A stretch of 64,000 bases of DNA from Paraburkholderia atlantica. Lineage in GTDB: Bacteria > Pseudomonadota > Gammaproteobacteria > Burkholderiales > Burkholderiaceae. Where the stretch lies: contig NZ_WHNQ01000025.1 of the NCBI RefSeq assembly GCF_009362785.1, forward strand, positions 47,018 through 111,017, given 5' to 3'. Under the pieces are notes generated by a model. The model saw nothing but the letters and a program-made list of their open reading frames with translations, ran no database searches and was not told where the DNA came from. Position 1 is the first letter of the stretch, and each line of letters begins with the position of its first letter. This document shows positions 1-8,761 of the stretch, one piece after another. Position numbers and translations under genes: made by a program.

Positions 1-1018
1 GCCCGACCGGCGGAATCTGCCCTGGCTTGTGCTCGCCCCAGCCGACGCCGTTGATCGTGTCCTTCGTGTTGTACGCGAAGGCGAGCACGTCGCCGTTGCC
101 GGTGAAATGCTGACCGAGCATCTCCGACGTGCTCAAGCCGGCGGCGCGCGAGCGCAGCAGCAGCGCGGTCGAGCCGATCGTGCCAGCCGCGACGATGACG
201 ATATCGGCCAGCACGAACAGATCGGGCGCGTCATAGCTTTCGCGGCCGAGCTTGACGAGCTGGAAGTTGACCTTCCATTGCTGCGTGTCGGGATCGCGCA
301 GCACCGAGTGCACGGCTGTGCCGGTGAAAATCTGCGCGCCGTGAGCGACCGCGTCGGGCAGATAGTTCATATGGGTCGAGTTCTTCGCGTCGTAGTTGCA
401 ACCCGAGTTGCAATCGCCGCAACCGACGCAGCGCTGCTGCTCGACGCCCGCCGCGTTCGGGCCGCTCTCGAACGTGACCGTGATCGGCGGACGGCTGAAG
501 CGGTCCGCCATGCCGAGCGCCTGCGCCGATTTTTCGAGCGCCTGCAGCTTCGGCAGCGGCGGGAAATCATCCGGCACCGGCGACGGTGACAGCATTTTCC
601 GCGCGAGCCCATAGCCGTCGTCGCGTCCGGCTTTGTCGGCGCGCAGCGCGGCCGGCCAGCGCGGGTCGTCCCACAGGCGCGGATCGGCCTCCAGCGCGAC
701 GTTCGCATTGATCAGCGACGTGCCGCCGAGCCCGCAGCCCACCACTGCGTTGACGTCCTCGTTCACGTGCACTTCGAGCAGCGCGAGCGGCGAACCGATC
801 TGCGCCTCGGCCGTGTTGTACTGGATATTCTCGACGCCTTGCACAGGTGTGCGCGGATACTCGCCGGCCATGAATTCGCGGCCGCGCTCGAGCACGCAGA
901 CGCGCCGGCCCGCACGCGCCATCCGGCTCGCGGCGATCGCGCCGCCGTAGCCCGAGCCAATCACCACCACTTCGTAATGCCGTTGCAGCGCCGTCGGCGC
1001 GCTCGATAAGCGGTTCAT
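1..1018 (-). CDS. GMC-family FAD oxidoreductase (cholesterol-oxidase-like), 3' end cut by window
   Basis: Only the first ~339 residues are present; the frame runs off the left edge. Near the N-terminus a Rossmann FAD-binding motif VVIGSGYGGAIAASRMARAG is followed about 20 residues later by a glutamate-containing segment (VLERGREF). Further on GCGLGGTSLINANVAL matches the GMC signature region. A cluster CVGCGDCNSGCNYDAKNS gives four cysteines spaced C-x2-C-x2-C-x3-C, the ferredoxin-like spacing seen in a bacterial cholesterol-oxidase/ChoD-like subgroup of GMC enzymes. The expected role is FAD-dependent oxidation of an alcohol or sterol-like substrate; the substrate cannot be read from the sequence. 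The start at 1018 is the first ATG ahead of the FAD motif. The upstream neighbour on the same strand is the sigma-like gene, 270 bp away. Confidence 0.85.
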   Translation of the reverse strand, partial: MNRLSSAPTALQRHYEVVVIGSGYGGAIAASRMARAGRRVCVLERGREFMAGEYPRTPVQGVENIQYNTAEAQIGSPLALLEVHVNEDVNAVVGCGLGGTSLINANVALEADPRLWDDPRWPAALRADKAGRDDGYGLARKMLSPSPVPDDFPPLPKLQALEKSAQALGMADRFSRPPITVTFESGPNAAGVEQQRCVGCGDCNSGCNYDAKNSTHMNYLPDAVAHGAQIFTGTAVHSVLRDPDTQQWKVNFQLVKLGRESYDAPDLFVLADIVIVAAGTIGSTALLLRSRAAGLSTSEMLGQHFTGNGDVLAFAYNTKDTINGVGWGEHKPGQIPPVG

Positions 1019-1288
1019 CAGGACCACCTCGTCTGGAATCGGATGCGGGGAAAGGAAGCGCGGCTTCGGAACAAAGACGGCGTGCTGCGGCAGCTTTTTT
1101 ATCGTAGGCGGAATATCGCTGCAAAAAAAGCAGATGCGAAAAAAGCGCGCGCCATGGAGAGGGCGCGCCGAAGTCGTAGCGTGCGACGTTCAGGACGGCA
1201 TGACCGGCCGGCCGTTGCCGGGTGTACCCCGGCCGTACAGGCATGCGCTCTTATCGCTTCTTATGTGGCCTGTTTGTTCTCCAAACTA

Positions 1289-2080
1289 TTACGCGGCCAC
1301 TTCATCGAATTCGCTATCGCTCGATTCCGCGGCGAGCAGATTCAGCGCAACCAGAATCGCGGCGCGATTGTCGACGTCGATCTCGATGCCAAGCGCGTCG
1401 GTGAGCCAGCGGCCGATCTTGGTGTTGGAAAATTCCACGGCGCCGGCCGTCTTTTTCATCGTGACGCCGAGTTTGACGGCGCGATAGTGATAAGAGGGCA
1501 CCCGATGCTGAGCCGCGACCGCCGAAAGCCCGCCTTTGCCTTCCGAGCACCAGCCGAGGCTGCCGGCCAGCACGATCCGCTCGGGTTCGTCGAGCCCTTC
1601 GATGAACTCGCGCGCCGCGCGCCGCACGCTCTGTTCGTCGAGGCCATATTGCAGCAGCACGCTTTCCACCGGGTCTTCGAGCGCGTGCGCGCGCAGATCG
1701 ATTTCCTGCGCGATGCCCTCGCTCTCCATCGACACGTTGCGCTGATGGCACGCGCTGCGCAGGCAGTCGATCAGATAGCGGCGGAAATACGCGCACACCG
1801 CGTAGCTATTGGACGGCGCGCTGTCGGCGCACGCGTTCGTTTCGGTGTGGCCGGGCGCGAGGCGCAACACCTTCGCGTAGATGAACTGGGCGACCAGTTC
1901 TTCCTTGTCCTCGCCGAGCGCCTGCAATTCGAGCGGGTGGTAGGTCCGCAACGCGCGCTTGACCAGTTCGACCATCGACACCATTTCGTCCGCGGAGAGC
2001 CGGGTGCGTCTGCGCCACAGGTCGGGCAGGATCGCGTCGTCGAGTTGGCGGGCGAACTCGTAGCTCGGGACTGCGCCCAT
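1289..2080 (-). CDS. Sigma-70-like or HTH protein of unknown function
   Basis: This 263-residue protein starts at an ATG preceded by GGAGG six bases upstream. An in-frame extension upstream to 2293 is Arg/Pro-rich and lacks a comparable ribosome site, so it was not used. The layout loosely resembles a sigma-70-type factor. A region rich in aromatic and basic residues (AYFRRYLIDCLRSACHQRN, about residues 110-130) could correspond to region 2. A later stretch (LDEPERIVLAGSLGW, then a candidate HTH with GLSAVAAQHRVPSYHYRAV) could correspond to region 4. The C-terminal ~50 residues (TKIGRWLTDALGIEIDVDN) are outside that pattern. I do not recognise a named family. The CDS is well supported by codon bias and ribosome site; the sigma assignment is inference. 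Confidence 0.7.
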   Translation of the reverse strand: MGAVPSYEFARQLDDAILPDLWRRRTRLSADEMVSMVELVKRALRTYHPLELQALGEDKEELVAQFIYAKVLRLAPGHTETNACADSAPSNSYAVCAYFRRYLIDCLRSACHQRNVSMESEGIAQEIDLRAHALEDPVESVLLQYGLDEQSVRRAAREFIEGLDEPERIVLAGSLGWCSEGKGGLSAVAAQHRVPSYHYRAVKLGVTMKKTAGAVEFSNTKIGRWLTDALGIEIDVDNRAAILVALNLLAAESSDSEFDEVAA

Positions 2081-2478
2081 GGAAACCTCCGTCACGGTTG
2101 GCGAGGAGCGCGGTGAGCCGCGGCGCGTGGGCCGCGAAGCGGGGGGAAGTTGCCTGTCATGCCGCGCTGAAACGTGAATGCAGTATGGTTCGCGGCAAGG
2201 CCTTCGCCTATATGGAAGAAGTGTTAGCTGATGGGTAAACTGCCGGGTAAACCTTCTGACGGATTGCTGACGATTAGTCTGACGAGTGGGCATTCGCCGT
2301 AGAATAAAACCGCGCGGGCGGCGCGTTTGGTCGCCCGGTTCGACTGGCGGCTTTCCCGGAGCGCCGCCGCCTGCTCAGTGCTTCGTCGCAACGAAGTTGC
2401 CATGCTCCCGCGATCAAACTGCGTGGGATCGGATCGAGCGCTCGAGCGCTAACGCCGATCGACAGAGGAGACCGCCCC
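2081..2478. other. Divergent intergenic region
   Basis: This 398-bp region separates the sigma-like gene (minus) from the hybrid kinase (plus) and must hold both promoters. The stretch at about 2230-2290 is less GC-rich than its surroundings. I see no convincing operator or small gene. Confidence 0.5.
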
Positions 2479-4374
2479 ATGCGGGCCGACCCGATCCAGC
2501 GTGCCATCGACGAAGACCTCGTGCGCGTGCTCTACGCGCAGGACCCGATCGCGTTCTTTTCGCACTGGTTTTCGATCGCGGTGCTGGTAGCGATCTACTG
2601 GCCCCATGTGCCGGCGTTGCCGCTGTTTATCGCGTGTTTCGTTTTTTATGCGCTCGCCAATTGCGCGGGCCTCGCGCTGTGGATCTGCAATCGCCGCTAT
2701 CCGCAGATGGTGTCGCCGCGCGACTGGATCTATCTGCACGCGCTGCGCGGCGTGCTCCTGTATAGCGGGCCGGGCTTCGCAGTATGGTTCGCGTTCCAGA
2801 GTCCGCAAACCGATCTGCCGCTATTGCACACCGTGCTGCTGGTGACGCTCGCGGCCGGCGTGTTCATGTCGAACGGGTTCGACCTCCTCAATTTTTCGAC
2901 CTCGATTCCGTTTCTGCTGCTGCCGTCGATCGTGCTGCATTTCGGCTCGCATACGTTCGATCGCACGATTCTCGCGATCGTGCTCGCGTTCTTCTTCTGC
3001 GCGATCAACGTCTATGCGATGAGCTATCGCAAGCTGTTTCGCCAGGTCGTGCAGGCGCGCGTCGATCAGCAGTACCTCGCGGAATCGCTGGCCGCGCAAA
3101 AGCGCGTCGCCGAAGAAGCGAGCCTCGCGAAGACGCGCTTTTTCGCGGCGGCAAGCCACGATCTGCGTCAGCCGCTGCATGCGATCGGGCTGCTCGCGGC
3201 GTCGCTGAATGACCCGGCGGCGACGCCCGCGCAGCACGCGAAGACGGCCGGACACATCGTCTATAACGTCGAGGCGCTCAATCAGCTGTTCAACCAGGTG
3301 CTGGATCTGGCGCGGCTCGAAAGCGGCGTGACCCAGGTGATCCGGTTGCACTTCCGGCTCTCCGAACTGTTCGAGCGGGTCGGCAGTCAGTATCGACCGC
3401 AGGCCGCGGCGAAGGGGCTCGCGCTGCGCATCGCGCCGACTTCGATGGTGCTGTACGACGATCCCGTGCTGCTCGAACGGGTGTTGAGCAATCTGCTGTC
3501 GAACGCGGTGCGTTATACCGAGCAAGGCGCGATCTGGCTCGGCTTCCGGCGCGCGGGGCGGCAAAAGGGCGGCTATATCGAGGTGCGCGATTCGGGCGTC
3601 GGCATTGCGCCGGAGGAGCACGAGCGCATTTTCGAGGAGTTTTACCAGGTCGAGAATCCGCAGCGCGACGCGCGTCAGGGGCACGGACTCGGGTTGCCGA
3701 CCGTCAGGCGGCTCGTCGGCCTGCTCGGCGGCGAGTTGCAGCTGCGCTCGGCGCCGGGGCGCGGCTCGGTGTTCCGCTTCGCGGTGCAGGCGGGCGACGC
3801 GAGCGGCATCGTCGCGAGTCTGAACGATTCGGTCGCGGGCGGCCCGGCTTCGCTGGGGCGGCGCGTGCTGTGCATCGACGACGAGCCGTCGATACTCGAA
3901 GGCATCGCGAGCCTGCTCGAGCGCTGGGGCTGCGAGGTGCGCGGCGCGCGCGACGAAGCCGGTGCGCTCGCCGCGCTCGCGGACGGCTTCGTGCCCGACG
4001 CGATTCTGTGCGACTACCAGCTCGCCCATCACCGCACCGGCGCGCAGGCGCTGAGCGCGATGCGCGGCGCGCTGGCGCGCGACGGGCACGGCAATGTGGT
4101 CACGCTGCTGATCACCGGCGATATGGCGTCGGCGGAGCTGGCGGCGCTCGCGTTGCAGGGCATTCCCGTGCTGCACAAGCCGGTGACGCCGGCGCGGTTG
4201 CGGCGCACGCTGGAAATGCTGTGGCAGCAGGCGGAACTCGACCAAGGGCGTGCGGCGGGCGTGGTCGTGTTGGGAGACGGGGCGGGAGAAGCTGGTGCAG
4301 CGCAGTCGCCCGCAGGGGATGGTTCGCCGCAAACTGAAGCGGGCTCCGGGGCGCACAGCGAAACGCAGCCTTAG
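2479..4374 (+). CDS. Membrane hybrid sensor histidine kinase/response regulator
   Basis: This 631-residue protein has a good ribosome site (GAGGAGA, eight bases before the ATG). Residues ~25-190 hold about six hydrophobic segments, followed by a helical linker (~190-220). The HisKA box AASHDLRQPLHAI places the phospho-acceptor histidine at residue 227. ATPase motifs follow: N-box NLLSNAVRYT, G1 DSGVGI and G2 GHGLGLPTVRRL. A receiver domain begins near residue 461 (VLCIDDEPS), has its acceptor aspartate at residue 512 in CDYQL, and a KP motif at HKPVTP. The last ~50 residues are Gly/Ala-rich low complexity. The DLRQPLHA variant is typical of a proteobacterial hybrid-kinase group that often pairs with LuxR-type regulators, and one lies convergently at 4414-5157. 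The signal is unknown. Confidence 0.92.
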   Translation: MRADPIQRAIDEDLVRVLYAQDPIAFFSHWFSIAVLVAIYWPHVPALPLFIACFVFYALANCAGLALWICNRRYPQMVSPRDWIYLHALRGVLLYSGPGFAVWFAFQSPQTDLPLLHTVLLVTLAAGVFMSNGFDLLNFSTSIPFLLLPSIVLHFGSHTFDRTILAIVLAFFFCAINVYAMSYRKLFRQVVQARVDQQYLAESLAAQKRVAEEASLAKTRFFAAASHDLRQPLHAIGLLAASLNDPAATPAQHAKTAGHIVYNVEALNQLFNQVLDLARLESGVTQVIRLHFRLSELFERVGSQYRPQAAAKGLALRIAPTSMVLYDDPVLLERVLSNLLSNAVRYTEQGAIWLGFRRAGRQKGGYIEVRDSGVGIAPEEHERIFEEFYQVENPQRDARQGHGLGLPTVRRLVGLLGGELQLRSAPGRGSVFRFAVQAGDASGIVASLNDSVAGGPASLGRRVLCIDDEPSILEGIASLLERWGCEVRGARDEAGALAALADGFVPDAILCDYQLAHHRTGAQALSAMRGALARDGHGNVVTLLITGDMASAELAALALQGIPVLHKPVTPARLRRTLEMLWQQAELDQGRAAGVVVLGDGAGEAGAAQSPAGDGSPQTEAGSGAHSETQP

Positions 4375-4413
4375 AGACGGAAAATCAGAGACGGTTAGCG
4401 CTGCGGCGCAGCG

Positions 4414-5157
4414 CTACAGCGTCTTCCCCGCCTCCAGCCATCCATTGATTACAGCGATCGCCGTCGAGCGGTTATGCACGCCGAGCGCGCGGAAGATCAC
4501 CGACAGATGCACCTTCACCGTACCCTCCGCGACGCCGAGATCGCGCGCGATCATCTTGTTGGTCCAGCCGCGATGCACGAGCCGCATGATGTCCTGCTGA
4601 CGTGGTGACAGATTCTCCAGCAAATGCTGCTGATGCGGCTGCAGCGACGGCATCTGCCTGAGAGGTTCGGTCTGCGCGGCGGCGCTCGGGGGCGGCACTG
4701 CTGACGATGCATCCGCTTCTGCGCCCGCACAGCCGGCCCCCTGCGTCTCGCGCGTGCCGAGCAGACTCAGCGCTTCCATCGGCACATAAGCGCCGCCGGA
4801 CAGCACCAGTTCGATTGCCTTCAGCATCACGCTGGCGGGCTGGCGCTTCGGCACGAAGCCGAGCGCGCCGGCCGCGAGCACCGCGCGCATCTCGTCGGGC
4901 GATTCCTCCGCGGACAGCACCACGACCGGCAGCGCCGGATTCGCCTTTAGCAGCGATTCGAGCGACGCCGCGCCGCTCATGCCCGGCATATGCAGATCGA
5001 CGATCGCCAGATCGTGATTGGCGTCGGGGCGCGCGGCGGTCGCAAGGGTTTCCCAGCTGTCGGCTTCGTCGAACTGGGCGTCGGGATCGAAGCCGCGCAG
5101 CATGCCTTTGACGCCTTGCCGGATCAGTTCATGGTCGTCGGCTACAAGAAACTTCAT
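4414..5157 (-). CDS. LuxR/NarL-family response regulator
   Basis: This 247-residue protein was started at MKFLVADDHE, where GGAG lies nine bases upstream; a longer frame to 5361 has no receiver homology in its extra residues. The N-terminal receiver domain (residues ~1-120) has acidic D7-D8, acceptor D54 in IVDLHMPG, and a lysine in FVPKR. A Pro/Gln/Ala-rich linker follows. The C-terminal LuxR HTH (about 185-240) reads LSPRQQDIMRLVHRGWTNK and continues with AEGTVKVHL. It probably takes phosphate from the kinase transcribed towards it from 2479; the two stop codons are about 40 bp apart. The target promoters are unknown. Confidence 0.92.
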   Translation of the reverse strand: MKFLVADDHELIRQGVKGMLRGFDPDAQFDEADSWETLATAARPDANHDLAIVDLHMPGMSGAASLESLLKANPALPVVVLSAEESPDEMRAVLAAGALGFVPKRQPASVMLKAIELVLSGGAYVPMEALSLLGTRETQGAGCAGAEADASSAVPPPSAAAQTEPLRQMPSLQPHQQHLLENLSPRQQDIMRLVHRGWTNKMIARDLGVAEGTVKVHLSVIFRALGVHNRSTAIAVINGWLEAGKTL

Positions 5158-5593
5158 GATGTCTCCGCGAGTCGAGCCTGTCCGTTGAGGGCTGCCGCCG
5201 ATGCACATTCCGCCGTTGCGGGCTGCGCACTTGCAGCGTAAATAACTGCGGTACTCATGACACGCATCATGGCCGGTCTTCCGCGCTTCTTGGTCGATCC
5301 CAGGGACCCGGACGAGCCGATCCGATTGCCGTTCTCTCATGTTGCGATTCGCATTCGGCATCGTTTCAACTCGCCAGGGTCCCGCTCCCTTGCCGTGCCG
5401 CGCGCCGCTTGGCTGGGCTGCGACGCGCGTGGCCGGCTGCCGGCCTCGTTCGATGCGCTTCGTGATGTTAAGGCAGGTCTCCCGCGCATAGGTTCCGGCT
5501 TGCTACGTAGACGAGCCGTGCGCAGCGTTTTTGAAGCGCTGGCGCGCGATCCGGCAGGTTATGCCCACCGGATCGACACGGGTTCGCGCGCCG
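5158..5593. other. Intergenic region, no gene seen
   Basis: This 436-bp region lies upstream of the LuxR-type regulator and downstream of the cyd operon, both on the minus strand. Frames here are short and lack family features. It should contain the regulator promoter. No clear terminator was found. Confidence 0.5.
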
Positions 5594-5791
5594 CTATCTG
5601 ACCGCAAACAGCGTCGCTTTCATCAGAAGCTTGAAGGCGAAACCGAGCGACATCGCCGCGGCCACGCCGAAGCACCAGAGCGCGATGAACCAGAGCCAGC
5701 CGGGCAGTTTGCGGCCGGGCATTGCCGCAGCGGCAGCGGGAGCCGATGCGCGGACACCCCGCTTTTCAGTGATAGTGATGTTGGTCGCCAT
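5594..5791 (-). CDS. DUF2474-like small membrane subunit of the bd oxidase operon
   Basis: This 65-residue protein has a charged, Ala-rich N-terminus and a single hydrophobic helix (about residues 31-60, GWLWFIALWCFGVAAAMSLG). It is the last gene of the cydA-cydB operon, and its start overlaps the end of cydB by 26 bp, which suggests translational coupling. Small single-helix proteins in this position are known in proteobacteria: DUF2474 with cyanide-insensitive-type oxidases, CydX with E. coli cydAB. By analogy it may stabilise the oxidase complex in the inner membrane. The family assignment is from position, size and the Trp/Gly pattern. Confidence 0.75.
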   Translation of the reverse strand: MATNITITEKRGVRASAPAAAAAMPGRKLPGWLWFIALWCFGVAAAMSLGFAFKLLMKATLFAVR

Positions 5792-6770
5792 GACGCACCT
5801 TGCCTCGAAAGACCCAGTAACCCATCGTCGTATAGGCGACGATGATCGGCAGGATCACCGCCGCGCCGGCCAGCGTGAACGTCTGGCTCGTGCGTGGCGC
5901 GGCGGCTTCCCATAGCGTGAGGCTCGACGGAATCGCGTACGGCCACAGGCTCACGAGCAGCCCGAGATAGCCGAGCAGCACGAGCGCCAGCGCGAGCACG
6001 AACGGCGTGTTGTGATGGCGCGCTCGCACCGCGCGATGCATGAAGAACGCGCAGATCGCGACGAGGAACGGCACCGGCAGCAGACGATAGAAAATCCCGT
6101 CATGGAACCAGCGTTGCGCGATGCCCGCATCCATCAGCGGCGTCCACAGGCTCACGAGCGCGATGAAGCCGAGCAGCACCAGCGTCAGCGGCCAGACCAC
6201 ACGATGCAGCCGGCGCTGCAGGTCGCCTTCGGTCTTCGCGACGAGCCAGCAGCAGCCGAGCAGCGCGTAGGTCGCGACGAGCCCGAGGCCCGTCAGCAGG
6301 CTGAACGGCGTGAGCCAGCCGAACGCGTCGCCGGCATAGGCGCCGTCGACGACCGGAATGCCTTGCAGGAAAGCGCCGAGCACGATGCCCTGGAAGAACG
6401 TCGCGCCCGCCGAGCCGCCGATGAACGCGAGGTCCCACAGATGCCTGGTGCGACGCGACTTCGCGCGAATCTCGAACGACACGCCGCGAAAGATCAGGCA
6501 CACCAGCATGAACACGAGCGGCAAATAGAGCGCCGACAGCACGGTCGAGTAGACGACCGGAAACACCGCGAACAGCGCCGCGCCGCCGAGCACGAGCCAG
6601 GTTTCGTTGCCGTCCCACACTGGCGCGACCGTGTTCATCATCAGGTCGCGTTCCTTGTCATCGGGGAAGAACGGAAAGACGATGCCGATGCCGAGGTCGA
6701 AGCCGTCCAGCACGACGTACATGAAAAGGCCCAGCGCAATGATCGCGGCCCATACGACGGTTACGTCCAT
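5766..6770 (-). CDS. cydB: Cytochrome bd-type quinol oxidase subunit II
   Basis: This 334-residue integral membrane protein begins MDVTVVWAAIIALGLFMYVV and continues with the CydB signature VLDGFDLGIG. Also typical are WDGNETWLVLGGAALFAVFP (about residues 52-71) and RGVSFEIRAKSRR (about 95-107). It has roughly eight to nine hydrophobic helices. It forms the heterodimeric terminal oxidase with the subunit I gene 22 bp upstream, oxidising quinol and reducing oxygen to water. Its 3' end overlaps the DUF2474-like gene. Confidence 0.95.
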   Translation of the reverse strand: MDVTVVWAAIIALGLFMYVVLDGFDLGIGIVFPFFPDDKERDLMMNTVAPVWDGNETWLVLGGAALFAVFPVVYSTVLSALYLPLVFMLVCLIFRGVSFEIRAKSRRTRHLWDLAFIGGSAGATFFQGIVLGAFLQGIPVVDGAYAGDAFGWLTPFSLLTGLGLVATYALLGCCWLVAKTEGDLQRRLHRVVWPLTLVLLGFIALVSLWTPLMDAGIAQRWFHDGIFYRLLPVPFLVAICAFFMHRAVRARHHNTPFVLALALVLLGYLGLLVSLWPYAIPSSLTLWEAAAPRTSQTFTLAGAAVILPIIVAYTTMGYWVFRGKVRHGDQHHYH

Positions 6771-6792
6771 ATTCTTTCTCTTGAAGCGTGGG

Positions 6793-8229
6793 TTAGACGG
6801 CGTCGATCATCTGATCGGCGGCGGACAGCGGGCGGCGCGCGGTCTGCGAGGGCGTCGGCTGCGGCAGGTCATGGTGCGCGTCGTGCGGTGTGTCATGCGG
6901 CTTGCCGCCAGGCAGCGCGGGACCCGAGCGCATCAGTTTCAACATGTAGTAGATGCCGGTGCCGAACACGAGGAAGTAGACGGCCACGAACGTCATCAGC
7001 GACAGACCGACCTGCTGCGTGGTCAGCGGCGACACCGCCTGCGACGTGCGCATCACGCCGTACACGACCCACGGCTGACGGCCCGCTTCGGTGGTGACCC
7101 AGCCGGCCAGCAGCGTGATGAAGCCGCTCGGCCCCATCGCGATGCACAACCGCTGGAACCACTTCGCTTCGAACAGGCGTCCACGGCGATGCAGCACCCA
7201 GGCCGCGATCGACATCGCGATCATCAGCACGCCGAGCCCGGCCATGATGCGGAAGCTCCAGAACACCACGGCCGAATCCGGCCGGTCTTGCGGCGGGAAT
7301 TCCTTCAGCCCGCGGATTTCGCCGTCCCAGCTATGCGTGAGAATCAGGCTGCCCAGGTGCGGGATCGACACCGCGTAGTGAGTGGTTTCGGCCTTCATGT
7401 CGGGGATGCCGAACAGGTTCAGCGCGGTGCCGCCTTTTTCGGTGTCCCAGATGCCTTCGATCGCCGCGATCTTCGCCGGCTGGTATTCGCGTGTGTTCAG
7501 GCCGTGCTGATCGCCGATGAATGCCTGGATCGGCGTCAGAATCAGCAGCAGCCACAGCGCCATCGAGAACATCTTCTTGACGGCGGGATCGCGTCGGCCG
7601 CGCAGCAGATGCCACGCGCCGACCGCCGCGACCACCAGCCCCGCGACGATGAACGCCGCCAGCGCCATATGCGCGAGCCGGTACGGGAACGACGGATTGA
7701 AGATGATCTTGAACCAGTCGAGCGGCACGACATGGCCGTCGACGACCTCGAAGCCCTGCGGCGTCTGCATCCAGCTATTGGACGCGAGAATCCAGAAGGT
7801 CGAGATCAGCGTGCCGATCGCGACCATCAGCGTCGCGCCGAAGTGCGCGCGCGGACTCACGCGCTGCCAGCCGAACAGCATGATGCCGAGGAAGCCCGCT
7901 TCGAGAAAGAATGCGGTCATCACCTCGTACATCAGCAGCGGACCGGTGATGGGCCCGGCGAAACTCGAGAATCCGGACCAGTTGGTGCCGAACTGATAGG
8001 CCATCACGACACCGGAGACGACGCCCATGCCGAAGGCCACTGCGAAGATCTTCGACCAGAACAGACAAAGATCTTTGTAGTAGGCCTTGCCGGTTTTCAG
8101 CCAACGCCATTCGAGAACGGCGATGAAACTGGCGAGACCGATGCTCAGCGCGGGGAAGACGATGTGAAAAGAAACCGTGAACGCGAATTGAATGCGCGCG
8201 AGATCGAATGCCGATAGTGCCGAGTTCAT
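6793..8229 (-). CDS. cydA: Cytochrome bd-type quinol oxidase subunit I, cyanide-insensitive type
   Basis: This 478-residue protein has nine or so membrane helices. The N-terminal FTVSFHIVFPALSIG carries His22, the position of the haem axial ligand near the N-terminus in this family. YRLAHM provides the candidate second haem histidine, and GWVTTEAGRQPWVVYG matches the conserved C-terminal segment. The quinol-binding loop is short, and SIPHLGSLILTHSWDGEI resembles CioA of Pseudomonas rather than the long-loop E. coli CydA, so the gene could equally be named cioA. It is first in the operon cydA-cydB-DUF2474. A candidate FNR/ANR site lies about 180 bp upstream of the start. Confidence 0.95.
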   Translation of the reverse strand: MNSALSAFDLARIQFAFTVSFHIVFPALSIGLASFIAVLEWRWLKTGKAYYKDLCLFWSKIFAVAFGMGVVSGVVMAYQFGTNWSGFSSFAGPITGPLLMYEVMTAFFLEAGFLGIMLFGWQRVSPRAHFGATLMVAIGTLISTFWILASNSWMQTPQGFEVVDGHVVPLDWFKIIFNPSFPYRLAHMALAAFIVAGLVVAAVGAWHLLRGRRDPAVKKMFSMALWLLLILTPIQAFIGDQHGLNTREYQPAKIAAIEGIWDTEKGGTALNLFGIPDMKAETTHYAVSIPHLGSLILTHSWDGEIRGLKEFPPQDRPDSAVVFWSFRIMAGLGVLMIAMSIAAWVLHRRGRLFEAKWFQRLCIAMGPSGFITLLAGWVTTEAGRQPWVVYGVMRTSQAVSPLTTQQVGLSLMTFVAVYFLVFGTGIYYMLKLMRSGPALPGGKPHDTPHDAHHDLPQPTPSQTARRPLSAADQMIDAV

Positions 8230-8761
8230 GATCCTGTTGTGCGTGATGGCCGCGTGAGCGGAATTACGCGCGTCGACCGATGTCGGTGCGCACTGCGCTG
8301 GGCAGATGGCGCAAGAGTAGGGGATCGAAACAAAATGTGTTGCAATGCGATGTGCGTCAAAAAACCGCCTTGTTTTATGCGAAATGCGCTTATCGATCGG
8401 GCAAGCCGTTGATGGGTCTCAAGTTTCTTTAAGCGGCCGATGCGTGGCCGTGTGTGCGTCGTTGTATGTGCTGCGTCAATCGACCGCGCTGCAGCAACGC
8501 TTGCCGCGCAGCCTTGCGCGGCAAGGTCGCGAGCGGTGCCCCGTCGTCAGCCGACAATCGATCCATCCAAACCGACTTCGTCGGTTCGGTTGCTAGTCAG
8601 GCGATTTTTTTATCTCTACGATGCGGCCGTTTCCGTAGTTGCCGTTATTCATTGCCGGATTCGCACGGCGTTCTGTCATGCGTCGCGCGCATGCTTCATG
8701 AGCAGCTTCCGCTTCATCCACCTGCCGGCGACGGCAGACTTCAACGACAAGGAGTCAGCAG
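8230..8761. other. Divergent intergenic region between cydA and the hydrolase gene
   Basis: This 532-bp region carries promoters in both directions. Short frames are present, but none has a ribosome site and family features together. A candidate FNR/ANR-like site is listed separately. Nothing else stands out. Confidence 0.5.
8409..8422. promoter_or_regulatory. Candidate FNR/ANR-type box
   Basis: TTGATGGGTCTCAA matches the FNR consensus TTGAT-N4-ATCAA at nine of ten fixed positions. It lies between cydA and the divergent hydrolase gene. Oxygen-responsive control of bd oxidases by FNR/ANR proteins is established in other bacteria; regulation here is inference. Confidence 0.35.
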
